DNA of 64,000 bases from Hybos culiciformis. Taxonomy: Eukaryota; Arthropoda; Insecta; Diptera; Hybotidae. The notes under the pieces are model-generated. The model saw only the letters and a program-made list of their open reading frames with translations, had not been told where the DNA came from and ran no database searches. The position numbers were made by a program, and so were the translations under genes. The DNA lies in NCBI GenBank assembly GCA_964007475.1, contig OZ023273.1, positions 25,469,557 to 25,533,556 of the forward strand, in the 5' to 3' direction. This document shows, piece after piece, positions 34,683 to 49,191 of this stretch (position 1 is its first letter; each line of letters begins with the position of its first letter).

Positions 34683-34730
34683 CCTATGGAAGAACCTAAA
34701 AAACTTGACTATAGAAATTATTATGGTTAA
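34683..34730 (+). CDS. Alternative terminal exon 2B, unit 4
   Basis: PMEEPKKLDYRNYYG then TAA, phase 0, acceptor intact; hairpin insertion at 34607-34623. Same as units 2 and 3. Confidence 0.5.
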   Translation, partial: PMEEPKKLDYRNYYG

Positions 34731-35685
34731 AACTAAAAATGTAATCAAATATAAACTATATTAAATAGAATTATAAAATGTTTTTTATTGATTAAATATT
34801 TTTCGAAAAGAGTACCTCTCGGTACGACAAATAACAGTTGGTTAGTTGCAAACTTACCGTCAGGAAGATTTATTTCTATTACTTATTTTTATGTGAGGAA
34901 CTCTTTAAAATATAACTTACTGAAAATTTTAAGATATTGAGGACAAACAGGTTGTGTTTTGCAAACAAAAAATCACACCGTTTTTAAAGGCCTGGACGTA
35001 TATCTATACCATAAAGAATATAAAAAACCGATGAAACTAATTCAAGCAAAAGAAAGACCTAAGTTGGTAATTTGGATACAATATAATATTTAGGTCCAAT
35101 TCGGATTGCAATGAATTTTATTATGTAACATACAATTTATTTCTAAATCTTGATTCAAACTAATAAAACATTGGCTTGGGAAAACAAATTACCAAACAAC
35201 ATTACATTTTAAACTCAGGCGCAATAAAATATTAAAAGGTTTAATGAAGATGCTCGAGGTTCATTCAACCATTTCGCTGTCTAATGTAAAAACTTGGAAA
35301 TTCAATTATTGAAAATAGTTTTTTCGGAGATGAATTGCTTTTTAGTTAGGCGATGAATTGCTGGCGATTCATATTTTATGTTTTTTTTTGTTTCTTTTAT
35401 GTTTCGGTATGAAAACAAAATTTTTGCAATCTAAAAATGTATCTCCAAAAGGGAGCATTACCGAGAAAAAAGCTTTGATTTGGTGGTTTGGGCACCGCCT
35501 CTAACCCCTCACCCTTCCTGCATTTTAACCGTGTTTTATGTATTTTATGTTTTTGTTTTTTTAATTTTTTTGTTTTTGAATCTGTTAAATTTCTGGCGAT
35601 GAATTGTTAGTGATGAATTACTGGCGATGAATTACTGGAGACGAGCTACTGGCGATGAATCAGCCGCTTATTAAATATAATATAT

Positions 35686-38600
35686 CAGGGACTGAAACGT
35701 TGAAAAAATTGGGTTGAGGTTTAAGTTCGAGTTAATCAAAATAAAAAGTTAAGGTTCGCTTCAGGGTTCGAGTTCGGTTCAAAATTTAGAAAAAAAAAGA
35801 ATAATGTTTTTTATTTATTTTTAAAAAAATTTCCATTTATTTTTCAAATAAACTTTCGTTTAACTTAATTATTAAAATATTTTTTAAGTTTTCTTCTTTT
35901 AAATTGTGTCTTTGTGGTGATGATATAAATTTTAAAGCTGAAAAAGCCCGAACTGCGAAGATGATTTGGGACATTTTATGTTGCTCCCAAAATCCTAAAA
36001 TACTTTATACTTTTGCCAGCCTTGGATAATTTTCGTATATTTCCATCTCATTTTATAATGGAACTATCAACGGAAGAAATGGCATTTAGATTTGCCGATT
36101 TTGTTTGAGAACACTTTTCTTTCTCTTTTTTAAAACTTGTTCAAGAGTGTCCTCATCTTCTTCTGAAGAACCAGAAATTTCTTTCCTCATCAAATTCTCT
36201 TCTCTCTCCTTTTGTAAATTTTTAATAATTTTTATTGTTTTTAAAATTTGGCATTTAGCATTTTAAATATCTTCGCGACTTAGTATTAATCTAAATCTGC
36301 TATCTAGATATGCTGCTGCAATCAAACATTGACTATTATATTAATAGTTATTTCCTCTTTTAATAATATTCGAATATAATTCTTCCGATAATGTTTTTAA
36401 TACGTTGGGGATCGTTATGTTGTATTTAGTGCTATAGAATTTAGATCACTAAATGGAGTATTATATGCGTCAATACACATGCAATCATTTAGATGCATCT
36501 GCGTAAATAATGAAAAAATTTAGATGCATCAGCGTATATAATGAAAAAATTTAGATGCATCAGCGTAAATAATGAAATCATTTAGATGTTTCGTATTGAA
36601 TATTACGTAATACCTAAACAAACTTAATATCTCTCACAATATTTCAATACAGCCAAATACAAAAAAAAAAATGAGAAAAAATGAGAAGAAAAAATATTCT
36701 CTCTTTGCAACTACCTCTCCCCTACGCATTAAAACAGTGTATTGGATATGTAAACAAAATTTGTTATACAACTCGTTCTGTATTTACACAAAAATACATT
36801 GACACTTGTCAATTTATATCACTCGACCTTCGGTCTCGTGATATAAGTATTGACTCGTGTCAATGTATTTTTGTGTATACAGAACTCTTAATTAATAACA
36901 AATTTAGTTTACATATACAATAATCTACTATTATTTGGTAATTTTTTGTTAGCTCTAATTTAGAACTTAGCCAGATTCCATTAAAAATCAACTAAATTCA
37001 TTTGTTCTTCCTGTAGTTTAATCTTTAATTTTTTAACAAGTGCAAAAACTGTCTTTCATAGTTAATTCAGCATTCATTAAATCCGAACAAAACCTTCTGT
37101 ATTCCAATAGGACTTTTATCATGTCGTAAGTCGAATTCCACCTAGTTTTACAGTCTAGTACGGCTTTTTTCATGTTTAACTTTTAAGCTAAAGAAAAAAT
37201 ATTCGGTGTTCGTAATGTTTTGCAAATAGCTCTGCATTCATCTAGTGTTCTCTTAAAAGCATGACTAGATATAGCAATTGGACACTATGAGCAACACATC
37301 GGAAATGAATAATATTTGGGTGCGAATTATGCTAATGTTTCTGCTCCTTCCTTTTCAATATTAGATAGAGCGTTTTCTTCCGCTTTGTCAAATCCATTGT
37401 CCGTTTGAAAGTTTTCATAATAGTCTTTTAATAATATATATTTTTCCCGTTAGCTGACGTAATTGAATAAATTTGCTGCAATTTGATGTCATAACAATCA
37501 AGAACATTGATGATAGGATTTTTTATGTAGACTCCTGATTGGCGATTTTGAGCCTCATGCATTTCTTTTTCCGTCGAAAATATATGGAGCATTTATTCCT
37601 ACAATGCATCTACCAAGGCAAGAAGCCGAATCAATCTTGACTGAAATTATTTTTTTGACATTTCCAATTTAATTTTATTATTAATGTTCATTGCTTTGTC
37701 GTTAACAAAATCAATTACATAATGACTATTAACTGATATTTTTACTGTATTCATAAACGGATCGATTATTACTTTCATGCCAGAATCTTCAAAAATTGTG
37801 AAAAGACGACCAGTAACAGTTTCTAGCTTTCAATCAATGAAACCTTCATGAATATCGAGCCGTCTCGATCCAAAAAGCTCGAGCAAGCTCGCCTGTTTTT
37901 GCTTGAATGAAGATCGAGTTTTTATCTGCTAGTGGCTCGAGCTCAGCATTTTTAATGTTTTACATTTTACTTTTGTTTTTTTTTTTTATTTTATTGAACA
38001 GAAAAGTTTATATAGGGAAATATTTCACTTCAATCTTATAAGTCCAGTCAATTTTAACAGAAAATGATACACAGAAATGGATTTTTTATGTTTTTATATT
38101 TTATGATGTTTTGTTTTTATATTTTATAATGTTTTGAAACTTTAATAATTAATAATTTTGCAATATTTATTGTAATTTTTATAATTTTGATTAGATAATA
38201 ATAATGAATTAATTAGAAGAGTAAAGTTGAATTTTATGCTCTGAAATTGGTTTTTTTATGTCATTGTTTTTTCATATGTATTTAATTTTTAAGAAGGTTC
38301 GGGTGGCTCTAGCTACCCGATCCTCATTATACAAAAAGCTTGAAGGCTCGAACTTACGAAAATGGTCGAGTTTCAAAAACCCTAATCGCACTCATTTATG
38401 GACTAGAAAAATCAACAAATTTAATAGTAAAATTTAAGTAAGTATGTACTTACTTTACTCAAAATGAGTTTAGGATTAAATTTAATTTAAAATTCAACAA
38501 ACAATAAAAAAGAACGTTCAATTTGTAGCAGAAAATCTAAATAATAATAAATAAAATACCACTAATCAATCGTTAGGCACCATTAACGTAAACGGAAAAC

Positions 38601-38833
38601 TTTACTATTTTCGTTTTTATGTGCAAAAATATACCGTTCGAACACGTTAGTATTGTTTTGAAATATTTGTTTTGTTGTTTTGTAATTCAAATAAACTGTG
38701 CACAGCGGAATTTTTTTAGTACAATTTTGAACCAAACGTACTGGAGTTTTGGCTTCGGATTCAGTGTTATAAAAACAGTAAACCTGAACCCATTTGGTTT
38801 CAGGTTCGCGTTCGGGTTCGGTTTCAGTCTCTC
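35686..38833 (-). mobile_element. hAT relic bridging units 4 and 5
   Basis: 3148 bp. Keeps the decayed transposase (about 35930-37860), the 34-bp repeats and the hairpin (36775-36885). It has an extra CAAATAGCTCTG at about 37223, shared with units 5 and 6 but not 1-3, and one extra copy of a 23-bp TTTTTATATTTTATGATG repeat near 38090. Confidence 0.8.
36775..36885. repeat. 111-bp hairpin, unit 4
   Basis: Same TTCG-loop inverted repeat as in units 1 and 2. Confidence 0.85.
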
Positions 38834-39838
38834 TAATATATAAATATTCCTACGCCTAATTTGAACGTTGAAGAATCATAAAAAAACACGGCATCAAAAG
38901 GCTTTGCATAAATTATTATTTTTTTTAAAACTATACCTGTTTATAATAAAATTATACCAAATTATAATAAATTCATAATCTCATCAAATTGAAAATTAAG
39001 ATTGAATATTGAATACAATCCATTGGTTGTACGTACGTATTCAAATTTGAAATTTGGAATTCCAAAATAGTATTATGTTTGGAATTTGGACAATACAATA
39101 CAGTAAATATAAGTCCTAAGGTTTTTTTTTTTATAAACATAATAGATTAGTTTAGTCATGTGTTGAAAAATTATGGTCTATCATTAAAAATTGTTAGAAG
39201 AAATTATAATATTCTCAAAGTTTCATATCACGGCCTCCTCAGTAGTGCGTACTGTGCCTGTGCACCTCTTGCACCTGCCTTGTTAAGGCACTGAATAGCG
39301 CTATTAACGAAATCCCTTTATGAATTATGAGAATAAAAAGTTATCTAGATTTAAACTAAAACAAGCTTAGCAACGGAAAATTTTAAATTTCGCATAACAA
39401 TTTCAATTTTTGTGTTTACTTATAAGTGAGTTTAATTTTAAAATCGTATAAAATAAAATAAATTCGAAAAACTATAAAATAATATTTTTCTTTTCAAGCC
39501 TAAAATTAAAAATTAATAAATCAAGCAAAAAAATTAAAGTTAAACAAGTCAGAATACAACTTAGGTAACCGTTACATAATATAACCGAACTAAATATTGT
39601 TCGAAGAACATCAATTAATAGCAAGTGATTGAGTAATTAGCATTCATTTAAAATTTACATAATGATAAAAAACAGTAAAATTATAATAATGAATAAAAAT
39701 TAAGGGAATAAATAAATAAATAAATAAAGATTTAAATCCAATTTTTTATCAACTATTTAAGAAGCTGTTTTACTTGTGTAACTTTAGTTTAAAAAAAAAT
39801 TCCATCGACTTTTAAACAAAATACCTAAACTTGAAAAC

Positions 39839-40668
39839 ATGAACTTATTGCTTATCTTATTCTCAACTATGATGGTGATACAAAGTGTGTTTGGTAATGT
39901 AAAGCTAAAGGTAAGGAACCAACTATAGATAAAGTGAAAAAAAATGGAATTAGTTTTTTTTTAATTTATACTACACTTAATACAAAATATACTCGGTCAT
40001 TTCCATTGAAACTTTAAACAAAGTACAATACTAAAAATAAACTACAATACTTAAGTGTTTTAACTGGATTTTCTGTAGAACCATTTAAAAGTTTCAGTAT
40101 TTTTAAACCGAGTTGTTTAAAGTAGGTTTTTTAATATTACTCAACAAGAAAAAATTACAAAACGGAATCAGATGAGTTAGATGATTGTACGGTTGTTTAT
40201 GCATTATTTTTTGCCAAGAATTTTCGAATAATTTGCATCGTGTAAAATACATATTGATTTTCCACAAAATCGGTGTTTTCAAACGAGAAGATTTTAGAAA
40301 CTAATATGCCAATATATAAACGAATTAAATATGTAAGTTATATATGTGGAATTTAATTAGAGGTGGAGCACAATATCTTATAAAGGAAACCGTACAAACG
40401 TGTTTTTTATTTAGTATCCTAAAATTCATATTTATAGTGGATTTTCTTTAAAAATAAAAGAGTTAATGAACTGAAACAAGTAGAAACATAATGTAATTAT
40501 TTGTTAATTGAGGAGTCAACTTGTTTTTTGTTGAAAAATAATTTTACTAGATGAAAGTAGCATGAACAATTTTTAAAAAAATTGTTTTTGTTCATTAAAT
40601 TTTCTAATCATATACAATTTTTATTGCAGCATATGGAGGACTACGAAGATTCTGATTCTTCAGATTGA
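39839..40668 (+). CDS. Small secreted acidic peptide, unit 5 (exons 39839-39910, 40630-40668)
   Basis: As in units 2-4, with one change: codon 16 of the signal peptide is AGT (Ser) in place of GGT (Gly), three residues before the predicted cleavage site. Ser is well tolerated there, so secretion should be unaffected. The tail is HMEDYEDSDSSD. Intron 719 bp. The unit otherwise shares with unit 6 the downstream hAT insertion and the deletion in the hAT relic, so it is a recombinant between the 2-4 type (left) and the 6 type (right). Confidence 0.6.
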
Positions 40669-40997
40669 AATATTTTCTTGGTGGTTAAAACTAAAAATGT
40701 AATCAAATATAAACTATATTAAATTGAATTATAAAATGTTTTTTATTGATTAAATATTTTTCGAAAAGAGTACCTCTAGGTATGACAAATAACGGTTTAA
40801 TTGAATTAAAGAAAACTTAAAAAAAAAAAATTCATCATAAAAATAATTAATAAAAACATTAATTAAAAACATTAATTAAAAACATCAATTAAATATATTA
40901 ATTAAAAACTTTAATGTGAAGAATGCATCTGATTCTTTGATTTCATGATTTTCTTAAAATTGGGCGTTTTGTTTGATAACTGAACTCGCGTATAAAT

Positions 40998-42325
40998 CGT
41001 CGGCTGAGAATTTAATTGTCGTATGTAGATTTTGTCAGTTTTAGGATTATGATCATTTCTTAAGTTTTCGAGGCTGAATTTTCTTTTGCCGCAATCAGTT
41101 TTTTTATTTCTCTATTCGTTTTCGAGATATTCAGCTTGTATTTTGTTGTATGTATCATAAAAGAAACATTTTGAGGGAATAATTGTCGTATATGTTGAAT
41201 TTGTGCCACATACGACAAATATGGATATAAAAATATGTATAATTTTTTTATTTTTATTTTTTGTCGTATGCATATTACGACGGTATTTGCGGTGTGAAAT
41301 GAGTATTGTATTAAGAATAAATAATTTTTTGAAATCAATAACACAAAAGTTTAAATAATTTTTATCAAAAAATATATGAATTGTTCTAAAATTTTTAACA
41401 TTGTTGTTAGACATGGAACGATCAACTTTATCAAAATCACCTTTTTTAAAAGGGTATGTTATGATAAATAAATGGTGTTATAGACAGCTACTTAAAAAAT
41501 AACGAAAGATCTTGACTACAAAGATGTCAATTTAAAAATTTTAAAACCAAGAGCTTCAGTTTTTAAATTATTTTCTATTTAATCGAAAGAACTTTTTTAC
41601 CAACAACTTCCGTTCACCAAATGCAAGTTTGTAAAGTACCACTTTCGCTTAATTTTTCTTCTTAAACTTTCGCTTAATTTTTCGGAACTGCTATAAAAAG
41701 TTTTTGTAGAAATGAATTTGTTATTTGATTATTTTAATTTTCTTAAAACTTTAATTAGTTTTTCTATTAAGCCTATACGTGGAAATTTTTTTCATTTTTA
41801 TTAGCGAGCGTTGAAAGTATGTTAAAGTTATTGATTGTTATTTTTTTGAAGTATTGATTGAAAATGTTGAATTATTTACTAAAAATTTTTAAGAAATGTT
41901 TGATTGAATATTATTTATTTTGATTTTTATTAGAAAATATATTTCTCAATTCATTATTTCTAAAAGAGACATTGCAATCTTGTACAAAAGTACTACTTAT
42001 CTAGAACAAAATGTCGATATACAACAAAGTTATCTAAATTATTTTGAATTTGTATGTCGTATGTAAGAATTTCAAAATTAATTTGTCGTATGTCAGCATT
42101 TACTGAATAAACTAATTTCGAGGAAAATTAAAAATTTCTCTATTATTAATTCCTGGAAAGCTTTCATATTCGGAACATAAAATCTTCAATAAATTTACTA
42201 AATTTTCATTTAAAGTGTGAAGAAGATCCAACCGTTACGAAAAAAGCTACCAGCTGTTAAACTTTAAAATCGATTTTCTCAAAACTAACGAACTCTACAT
42301 ACGACATTTAAATTCTGAGCCGACG
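40998..42325. mobile_element. TIR transposon with GTCGTATG motifs, unit 5
   Basis: 1328 bp; same element and position as in the other units. Confidence 0.7.
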
Positions 42326-42417
42326 AAATGTGCCTTAACTGATATTTTGGTTTGAATGACAGGTAGTGTTAATAATGCAAGATCACAATAGCATTGGCTA
42401 AAATACACGGGTATATT

Positions 42418-43069
42418 CAGGCCCGGATTTACATAATTTGGCGCCTTGGGCGGTTTTTGAAAATTGCCAAAAGTTATTTATGATAAATGAAAAAAATACT
42501 ACTAAAGTTAATGTATAGAATTATAGATATATCTTTATTTTTTAATTTATAAGCATTTTTTTCCTAATTTTATTGTAACAAATTTTTCGAAAACTTCTAC
42601 AAACGATATTTTGTATAATATTTAATTTTCTATTGCTAAGATCATAAAATCATTAAATTTGTCATCACATAAGGTTGATCTCAAGTTAGTTTTTATTCTT
42701 CTCAGTGCAGAAAACGACCTTTCTGCTGAACAATTAGATGCTGGAGTTGATAAAAATATTCTTAACATAATTTCTATATTTGGATAGACATCTGACAAAA
42801 ATTGATATAAATAAAAAACTAGGAGATCTCTGTGCAAGTTGTTCACTTTTTTTGTTTTTTTGCATTATAATTGTATTATTATAAGAAAAAAATTTATTTT
42901 TAAAAAATTGTTTTTCATTTTTTGCTATGGGTAAAAATAATTTTTTTTTCCTCCCTAAAATTAGCGAAATTTTGCTGAAAGCGAAATTTCACGGAACGAA
43001 TTTTGCGCCCTTTTGAAAAGTTGCGCCCGTGGCATTTGCCCCATTTGCCCATAGGTAAATCCGGAACTG
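42418..43069 (-). mobile_element. hAT element fragment with dimerisation domain, unit 5
   Basis: 652 bp, TIRs as at 7236, GGTATATT duplications at 42410-42417 and 43070-43077. The minus-strand hATC frame (42622-42846, 74 codons) retains SNCSAERSFSALRRIKTNLR but ends earlier than in unit 1 because of a TAA created by a small change. Confidence 0.86.
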
Positions 43070-43724
43070 GGTATATTGCACAAAAAAAATTACATGAATT
43101 TGGTGGACTTCGAACCGCTACCGATGTTTCTGTTTTTGGCTGCTTTATTTAAAAATTGTAAATTTAATTTGGTGATTGATTGTAAACTTTCCGAGGAAAA
43201 TGTGAATAAGTTAAACACCTTTTTTTTTTTATGAAATAAAATTTGTCACGCGGAACTCCTAAATCTTTTCGTGGAACCCCAGGGTTCCACGGAACACACT
43301 TTGGGAACCAATGAATTAGATGAATGTAGGGTTGTTTATGCATTATTTTTTGCCAAAAATTTTCGAATAATTTGCATCGTGTAAAATACGTATTGCTTTT
43401 CAAAATCGGTGTTTTCAAACGAAAAGATTTTAGAAACCAATATGCCAATATATAAACGAATTAAATATGCAACTTATATATGTGGAATTTAAATATATTT
43501 ATATTCGATTTTCCTTAAAAATAAAAGAGTTAATGAACTGAAACAAGTAGAAACATAATGTAATAATTTGTTAATTAAGGAATCAATTTGTTTTGTGTTG
43601 AAAATTAATTTTACTAGATGAAGGTAGCATGAACAATTTTAAAAAAATTCCTCCGAATCGTCGGAGTTTTAAAAAAATTGTTTTTGTTCATTAAATTTCT
43701 AATCATATACAATTTTTATTGCAG

Positions 43725-43772
43725 CCTATGGAAGAACCTAAAAAACTTGACTATAGAAATTATTATGGTTAA
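43725..43772 (+). CDS. Alternative terminal exon 2B, unit 5
   Basis: PMEEPKKLDYRNYYG then TAA; phase 0. One T of the upstream pyrimidine tract is missing compared with units 1-4, as in unit 6. Confidence 0.5.
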   Translation, partial: PMEEPKKLDYRNYYG

Positions 43773-44745
43773 AACTAAAAATGTAATCAAATATAAACTA
43801 TATTAAATAGAATTATAAAATGTTTTTTATTGATTAAATATTTTTCGAAAAGAGTACCTCTCGGTACGACAAATAACAGTTGGTTAGTTGCAAACTTACC
43901 GTTACGAAGATTTATTTCTATTACTTATTTTTATGTGAGGAACTCTTTAAAATATAACTTACTGAAAATTTTAAGATATTGAGGACAAACAGGTTGTGTT
44001 TTGCAAACAAAAAATCACACCGTTTTTAAAGGCCTGGACGTATATCTATACCATAAAGAATATAAAAAACCGATGAAACTAATTCAAGCAACTAATATTT
44101 TCAAAGAAAAGAAAGACCTAAGTTGGTAATTTGGATACAATATAATATTTAGGTCCAATTCGGATTGCAATGAATTTTATTATGTAACATACAATTTATT
44201 TCTAAATCTTGATTCAAACTAATAAAACATTGGCTTGGGAAAACAAATTACCAAACAACATTACATTTTAAATTCAGGCGCAATAAAAATATTAAAAGGT
44301 CTAATGAAGATGCTCGAGGTTCATTCAACCATTTCGCTGTCTAATGTAAAAACTTGGAAATTCAATTATTGAAAATAGTTTTTTCGGAGATAAATTGCTT
44401 TTTAGTTAGGCGATGAATTGCTGGCGATTCATATTTTATGTTTTTTTTTGTTTCTTTTATGTTTAGGTATGAAAACAAAATTTTTGCAATCTAAAAATGT
44501 ATCTCCAAAAGGGAGCATTACCGAGAAAAAAGCTTTGATTTGGTGGTTTGGGCACCGCCTCTAACCCCTCACCCTTCCTGCAGTTTAACCGTGTTTTATG
44601 TATTTTATGTTTTTGTTTTTTTAATTTTTTTGTTTTTGAATCTGTTGAATTTCTGGCGATGAATTGTTAGTGATGAATTACTGGCGATGAATTACTGGAG
44701 ACGAGCTACTGGCGATGAATCAGCCGCTTATTAAATATAATATAT

Positions 44746-47339
44746 CAGGGACTAAAACGTTGAAAAAATTGGGTTGAGGTTTAAGTTCGAGTTAATCAAA
44801 ATAAAAAGTTAAGGTTCGCTTCAGGGTTCCGGTTTGGTTCAAAATTTAGAAAAAAAAAGAATAATATTTTTTATTTATTTTTAAAAAAATTTTCCATTTA
44901 TTTTTCAAATAAACTTTCGTTTAACTTAATTATTAAAATATTTTTTGAGTTTTCTTCTTTTAAATTGTGGCTTTGTGGTGATGATATAAATTTTAAAGCT
45001 GAAAAAGCCCGAACTGCGAAGATGATTTGGAACATTTTATGTTGCTACCAAAATCCTAAAGTACTTTATACTTTTGCCAGCCTTGGATAATTTTCGTATA
45101 TTTCCATCTCATTTTTAATGGAACTATCAACGGAAGAAATGGCATTTAGATTTGCCGATTTTGTTTGAGAACACTTTTCTTTCTTTTTTAAAACTTGTTC
45201 AAGAGTGTCCTCATCTTCTTCTGAAGAACCAGAAATTTCTTTCCTCATCAAATTCTCTTCTCTCCTTTTGTAAATTTTTAAGAATTTTTATTGTTTTTAA
45301 AATTTGGCATTTAGCATTGCAAATATCTTCGCGACTTAGCATTAATCTAAATCTGCTATCTAGATATGCTGCTGCAATCAAACATTGACTATTATATTAA
45401 TAAAGTTATTTTCTCTTTTAATAATATTCGAATATAATTCTTCCGATTTATTTGGTAATTTTTTGTTAGCTCTAATTTAGAACTTAGCCAGATTTCATTA
45501 AAAATCAACTAAATTCATTTGTTCTTCCTGTAGTTTAAGCTTTAATTTTTTTACAAGTGCAAAAACTGTCTTTCATAGTTAATTCAGCATTCATTAAATC
45601 CGAACAAAACCTTCTGTATTCCAATAGGACTTTTATCATGTCGTAAGTCGAGTTCCACCTAGTTTTACAGTCTAGTACGGCTTTTTTCATGTTTAACTTT
45701 TAAGCTAAAGAAAAAATATTCGGTGTTCGTAATGTTTTGCAAATAGCTCTGCATTCATCTAGTGTTCTCTTAAAAGCATGACTAGATATAGCAATTGGAC
45801 ACTATGAGCAACACATCGGAAATGAATAATATTTGGGTTCGAATTATGCTAATGTTTCTGCTCCTTCATTTTCAATATTAGATAGAGCGCTTCCGCTTTG
45901 TCAAATCCCTTGTCCGTTTGAAAGTTTTCATAATAGTCTTTTAATAATATATATTTTTCCCGTTACCTGACGTAATTGAATAAATTTGCTGCAATTTGAT
46001 GTCATAACAATCAAGAACATTGATGATAGGATTTTTTATGTAGACTCCTTATTGGCGATTTTGAGCCTCATGCATTTCTTTTTCCGTCGAAAATATATGG
46101 AGCATTTATTCCTACAATGCATCTACCAAGGCAAGAAGCAGAATCAATCTTGACTGAAATTATTTTTTTGACATTTCCAATTTAATTTTATTATTAATGT
46201 TCATTGCTTTGTCGTTAACAAAATCAATTACATAATGACTATTAACTGATATTTTTACTGTATTCATAATCGGATCGATTATTACTTTCATGCCAGAATC
46301 TTCAAAAATTGTGAAAAGACGACCAGTAACAGTTTCTAGCTTTCAATCAATGAAACCTTCATGAATATCGAGCCGTCTCGATCCAAAAAGCTCGAGCAAG
46401 CTCGCCTGTTTTTGCTTGAATGAAGATCGAGTTTTTATCTGCTAGTGGCTCGAGCTCAGCATTTTTAATGTTTTACATTTTACTTTTGTTTTTTTTTTTA
46501 TTTTATTGAACAGAAAAGTTTATATAGGGAAATATTTCACTTCAATCTTATAAGTCCAGTCAATTTTAACAGAAAATGATACACAGAAATGGATTTTTTA
46601 TGTTTTTATATTTTATGATGTTTTGTTTTTATATTTTATAATGTTTTGAAACTTTAATAATTAATAATTTTGCAATATTTATTGTAATTTTTATAATTTT
46701 GATTAGATAATAATAATGAATTAATTAGAAGAGTAAAGTTGAATTTTATGCTCTGAAATTGGTTTTTTTATGTCATTGTTTTTTCATATGTATTTAATTT
46801 TTAAGAAGGCTCGGGTGGCTCTAGCTACCCGATCCTCATTATACAAAAAGCTTGAAGGCTCGAACTTACGAAAATGGTCGAGTTTCAAAAACCCTAATCG
46901 CACTCATTTATGGACTAGAAAAATCAACAAATTTAATAGTAAAATTTAAGTAAGTATGTACTTACTTTACTCAAAATGAGTTTAGGATTAAATTTAATTT
47001 AAAATTCAACAAACAATAAAAAAGCACGTTCAATTTGTAGCAGAAAATCTAAATAATAATAAATAAAATACCACTAATCAATCGTTAGGCACCATTAACG
47101 TAAACGGAAAACTTTACTATTTTCGTTTTTATGTGCAAAAATATACCGTTCGAACACGTTAGTATTGTTTTGAAATATTTGTTTTGTTGTTTTGTAATTC
47201 AAATAAACTGTGCACAGCGGAATTTTTTTAGTACAATTTTGAACCAAACGTACTTGAGTTTTAGCTCCGGATTCAGTGTTATAAAAACAGTAAACCTGAA
47301 CCCATTTGGTTTCAGGTTCGCGTTCGGTTTCAGTCTCTC
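44746..47339 (-). mobile_element. hAT relic bridging units 5 and 6, internally deleted
   Basis: 2594 bp with TAATATAT flanks. The part holding the 34-bp repeats and the hairpin is missing: TTCTTCCGAT joins TTATTTGGTAA near 45448. Decayed transposase pieces lie on either side (LDSRFRLML near 45340, TRWNSTYDM near 45660). The right terminus has a 6-bp in-frame shortening (GTTCGGTTTCAG), shared with unit 7. Confidence 0.8.
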
Positions 47340-48332
47340 TAATATATAAATATTCCTACGCCTAATTTGAACTTTGAAGAATCATAAAAAAACACGGCAT
47401 CAAAAGGCTTTGCATAAATTATTATTTTTTTTAAAACTATACCTGTTTATAATAAAATTATACCAAATTATAATAAATTCATAATATCATCAAATTGAAA
47501 ATTAAGATTGAATATTGAATACAATCCATTGGTTGTACGTATTCAAATTTGAAATTTGGAATTTCAAAATAGTATTATGTTTGGAATTTGGACAATACAA
47601 TACAGTAAATATAAGTCCTAAGGTTTTTTTTTTTTATAAACATAATAGATTAGTTTAGTCATGTGTTGAAAAATTATGGTCTATCATTAAAAATTGTTAG
47701 AAGAAATTATAATATTCTCAAAGTTTCATATCACGGCCTCCTCAGTAGTGCGTACTGTGCCTGTGCACCTCTTGCACCTGCCTTGTTAAGGCACTGAATA
47801 CCGCTATTAACGAAATCCCTTTATGAATTATGAGAATAAAAAGTTATCTAGATTTAAACTAAAACAAGCTTAGCAACGGGAAATTTTAAATTTCCCATAA
47901 CAATTTCAATTTTTGTGTTTACTTATAAGTGAGTTTAATTTTAAAATCGTATAAAATAAAATAAATTCGAAAAACTATAAAATAATATTTTTCTTTTCAA
48001 GCCTAAAATTAAAAATTAATAAATCAAGCAAAAAAAATTAAAGTTAAACAAGTCAGAATACAACTTAGGTAACCGTTACATAACTAAATATTGTTCGAAG
48101 AACATCAATTAATAGCAAGTGATTGAGTAATTAGCATTCATTTAAAATTTACATAATGATAAAAAACAGTAAAATTATAATAATGAATAAAAATTAAGGG
48201 AATAAATAAATAAATGAATAAAGATTTAAATCCAATTTTTTATCAACTATTTAAGAAGCTGTTTTACTTGTGTAACTTTAGTTTAAAAAAAAATTCCATC
48301 GACTTTTAAACAAAATACCTAAACTTGAAAAC

Positions 48333-49191
48333 ATGAACTTATTGCTTATCTTATTCTCAACTATGATGGTGATACAAGGTGTGTTTGGTAATGAAAAGCT
48401 AAAGGTAAGGAACCAACTATAGATAAACTGAAAAAAAATGGAAATAGTTTTTTTTTAATTTATACTACACTTAATACAAAATATACTCGGTCATTTCCAT
48501 TGAAACTTTAAACAAAGTACAATACTAAAAATAAACTACAATACTTAAGTGTTTTAACTGGATTTTCTGTAGAACCATTTAAAAGTTTCAGTATTTTTAA
48601 ACCGAGTTGTTTAAAGTAGGTTTTTTAATATTACTCAACAAGAAAAAATTACAAAACGGAATCAGATGAGTTAGATGATTGTACGGTTGTTTATGCATTA
48701 TTTTTTGCCAAGAATTTTCGAATAATTTGCATCGTGTAAAATACATATTGATTTTCCACAAAATCGGTGTTTTCAAACGAGAAGATTTTAGAAACTAATA
48801 TGCCAATATATAAACGAATTAAATATGTAAGTTATATATGTGGAATTTAATTAGAGGTGGAGCACAATATCTTATAAAGGAAACCGTACAAACGTGTTTT
48901 TTATTTAGTTTCCTAAAATTCATATTTATAGTGGATTTTCTTTAAAAATAAAAGAGTTAATGAACTGAAACAAGTAGAAACATAATGTAATTATTTGTTA
49001 ATTGAGGAGTCAACTTGTTTTTTGTTGAAAAATAATTTTACTAGATGAAAGTAGCATGAACAATTTTTAAAAAAATTGTTTTTGTTCATTAAATTTTCTA
49101 ATCATATACAATTTTGCAGAATATAGAGCGTATGGAGCGTATGCAGCGTAACTACGAAGATTCTGATTATGTTGATTTTCGTGGTGGTTAA
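48333..49191 (+). CDS. Small secreted peptide, unit 6, extended tail (exons 48333-48404, 49120-49191)
   Basis: Exon 1 as elsewhere but with Glu21 (NEKLK). The terminal exon is remodelled. The acceptor is ATTTTGCAG, without the usual TTTATT, and the exon is 24 codons: NIERMERMQR, then NYEDSDYVDFRGG, then TAA. A second in-frame CAG at 49144-49146 could serve as an alternative acceptor, giving a tail that starts RNYEDSD. About 14 bp that contain the early stop in unit 7 are missing, so the frame runs on to the GGTTAA that also ends exon 2B. The tail ends Gly-Gly and has repeated Met-Glu/Gln-Arg. It is the most divergent product of the array. The frame is kept through several indels, which favours a working gene. 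Confidence 0.55.
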
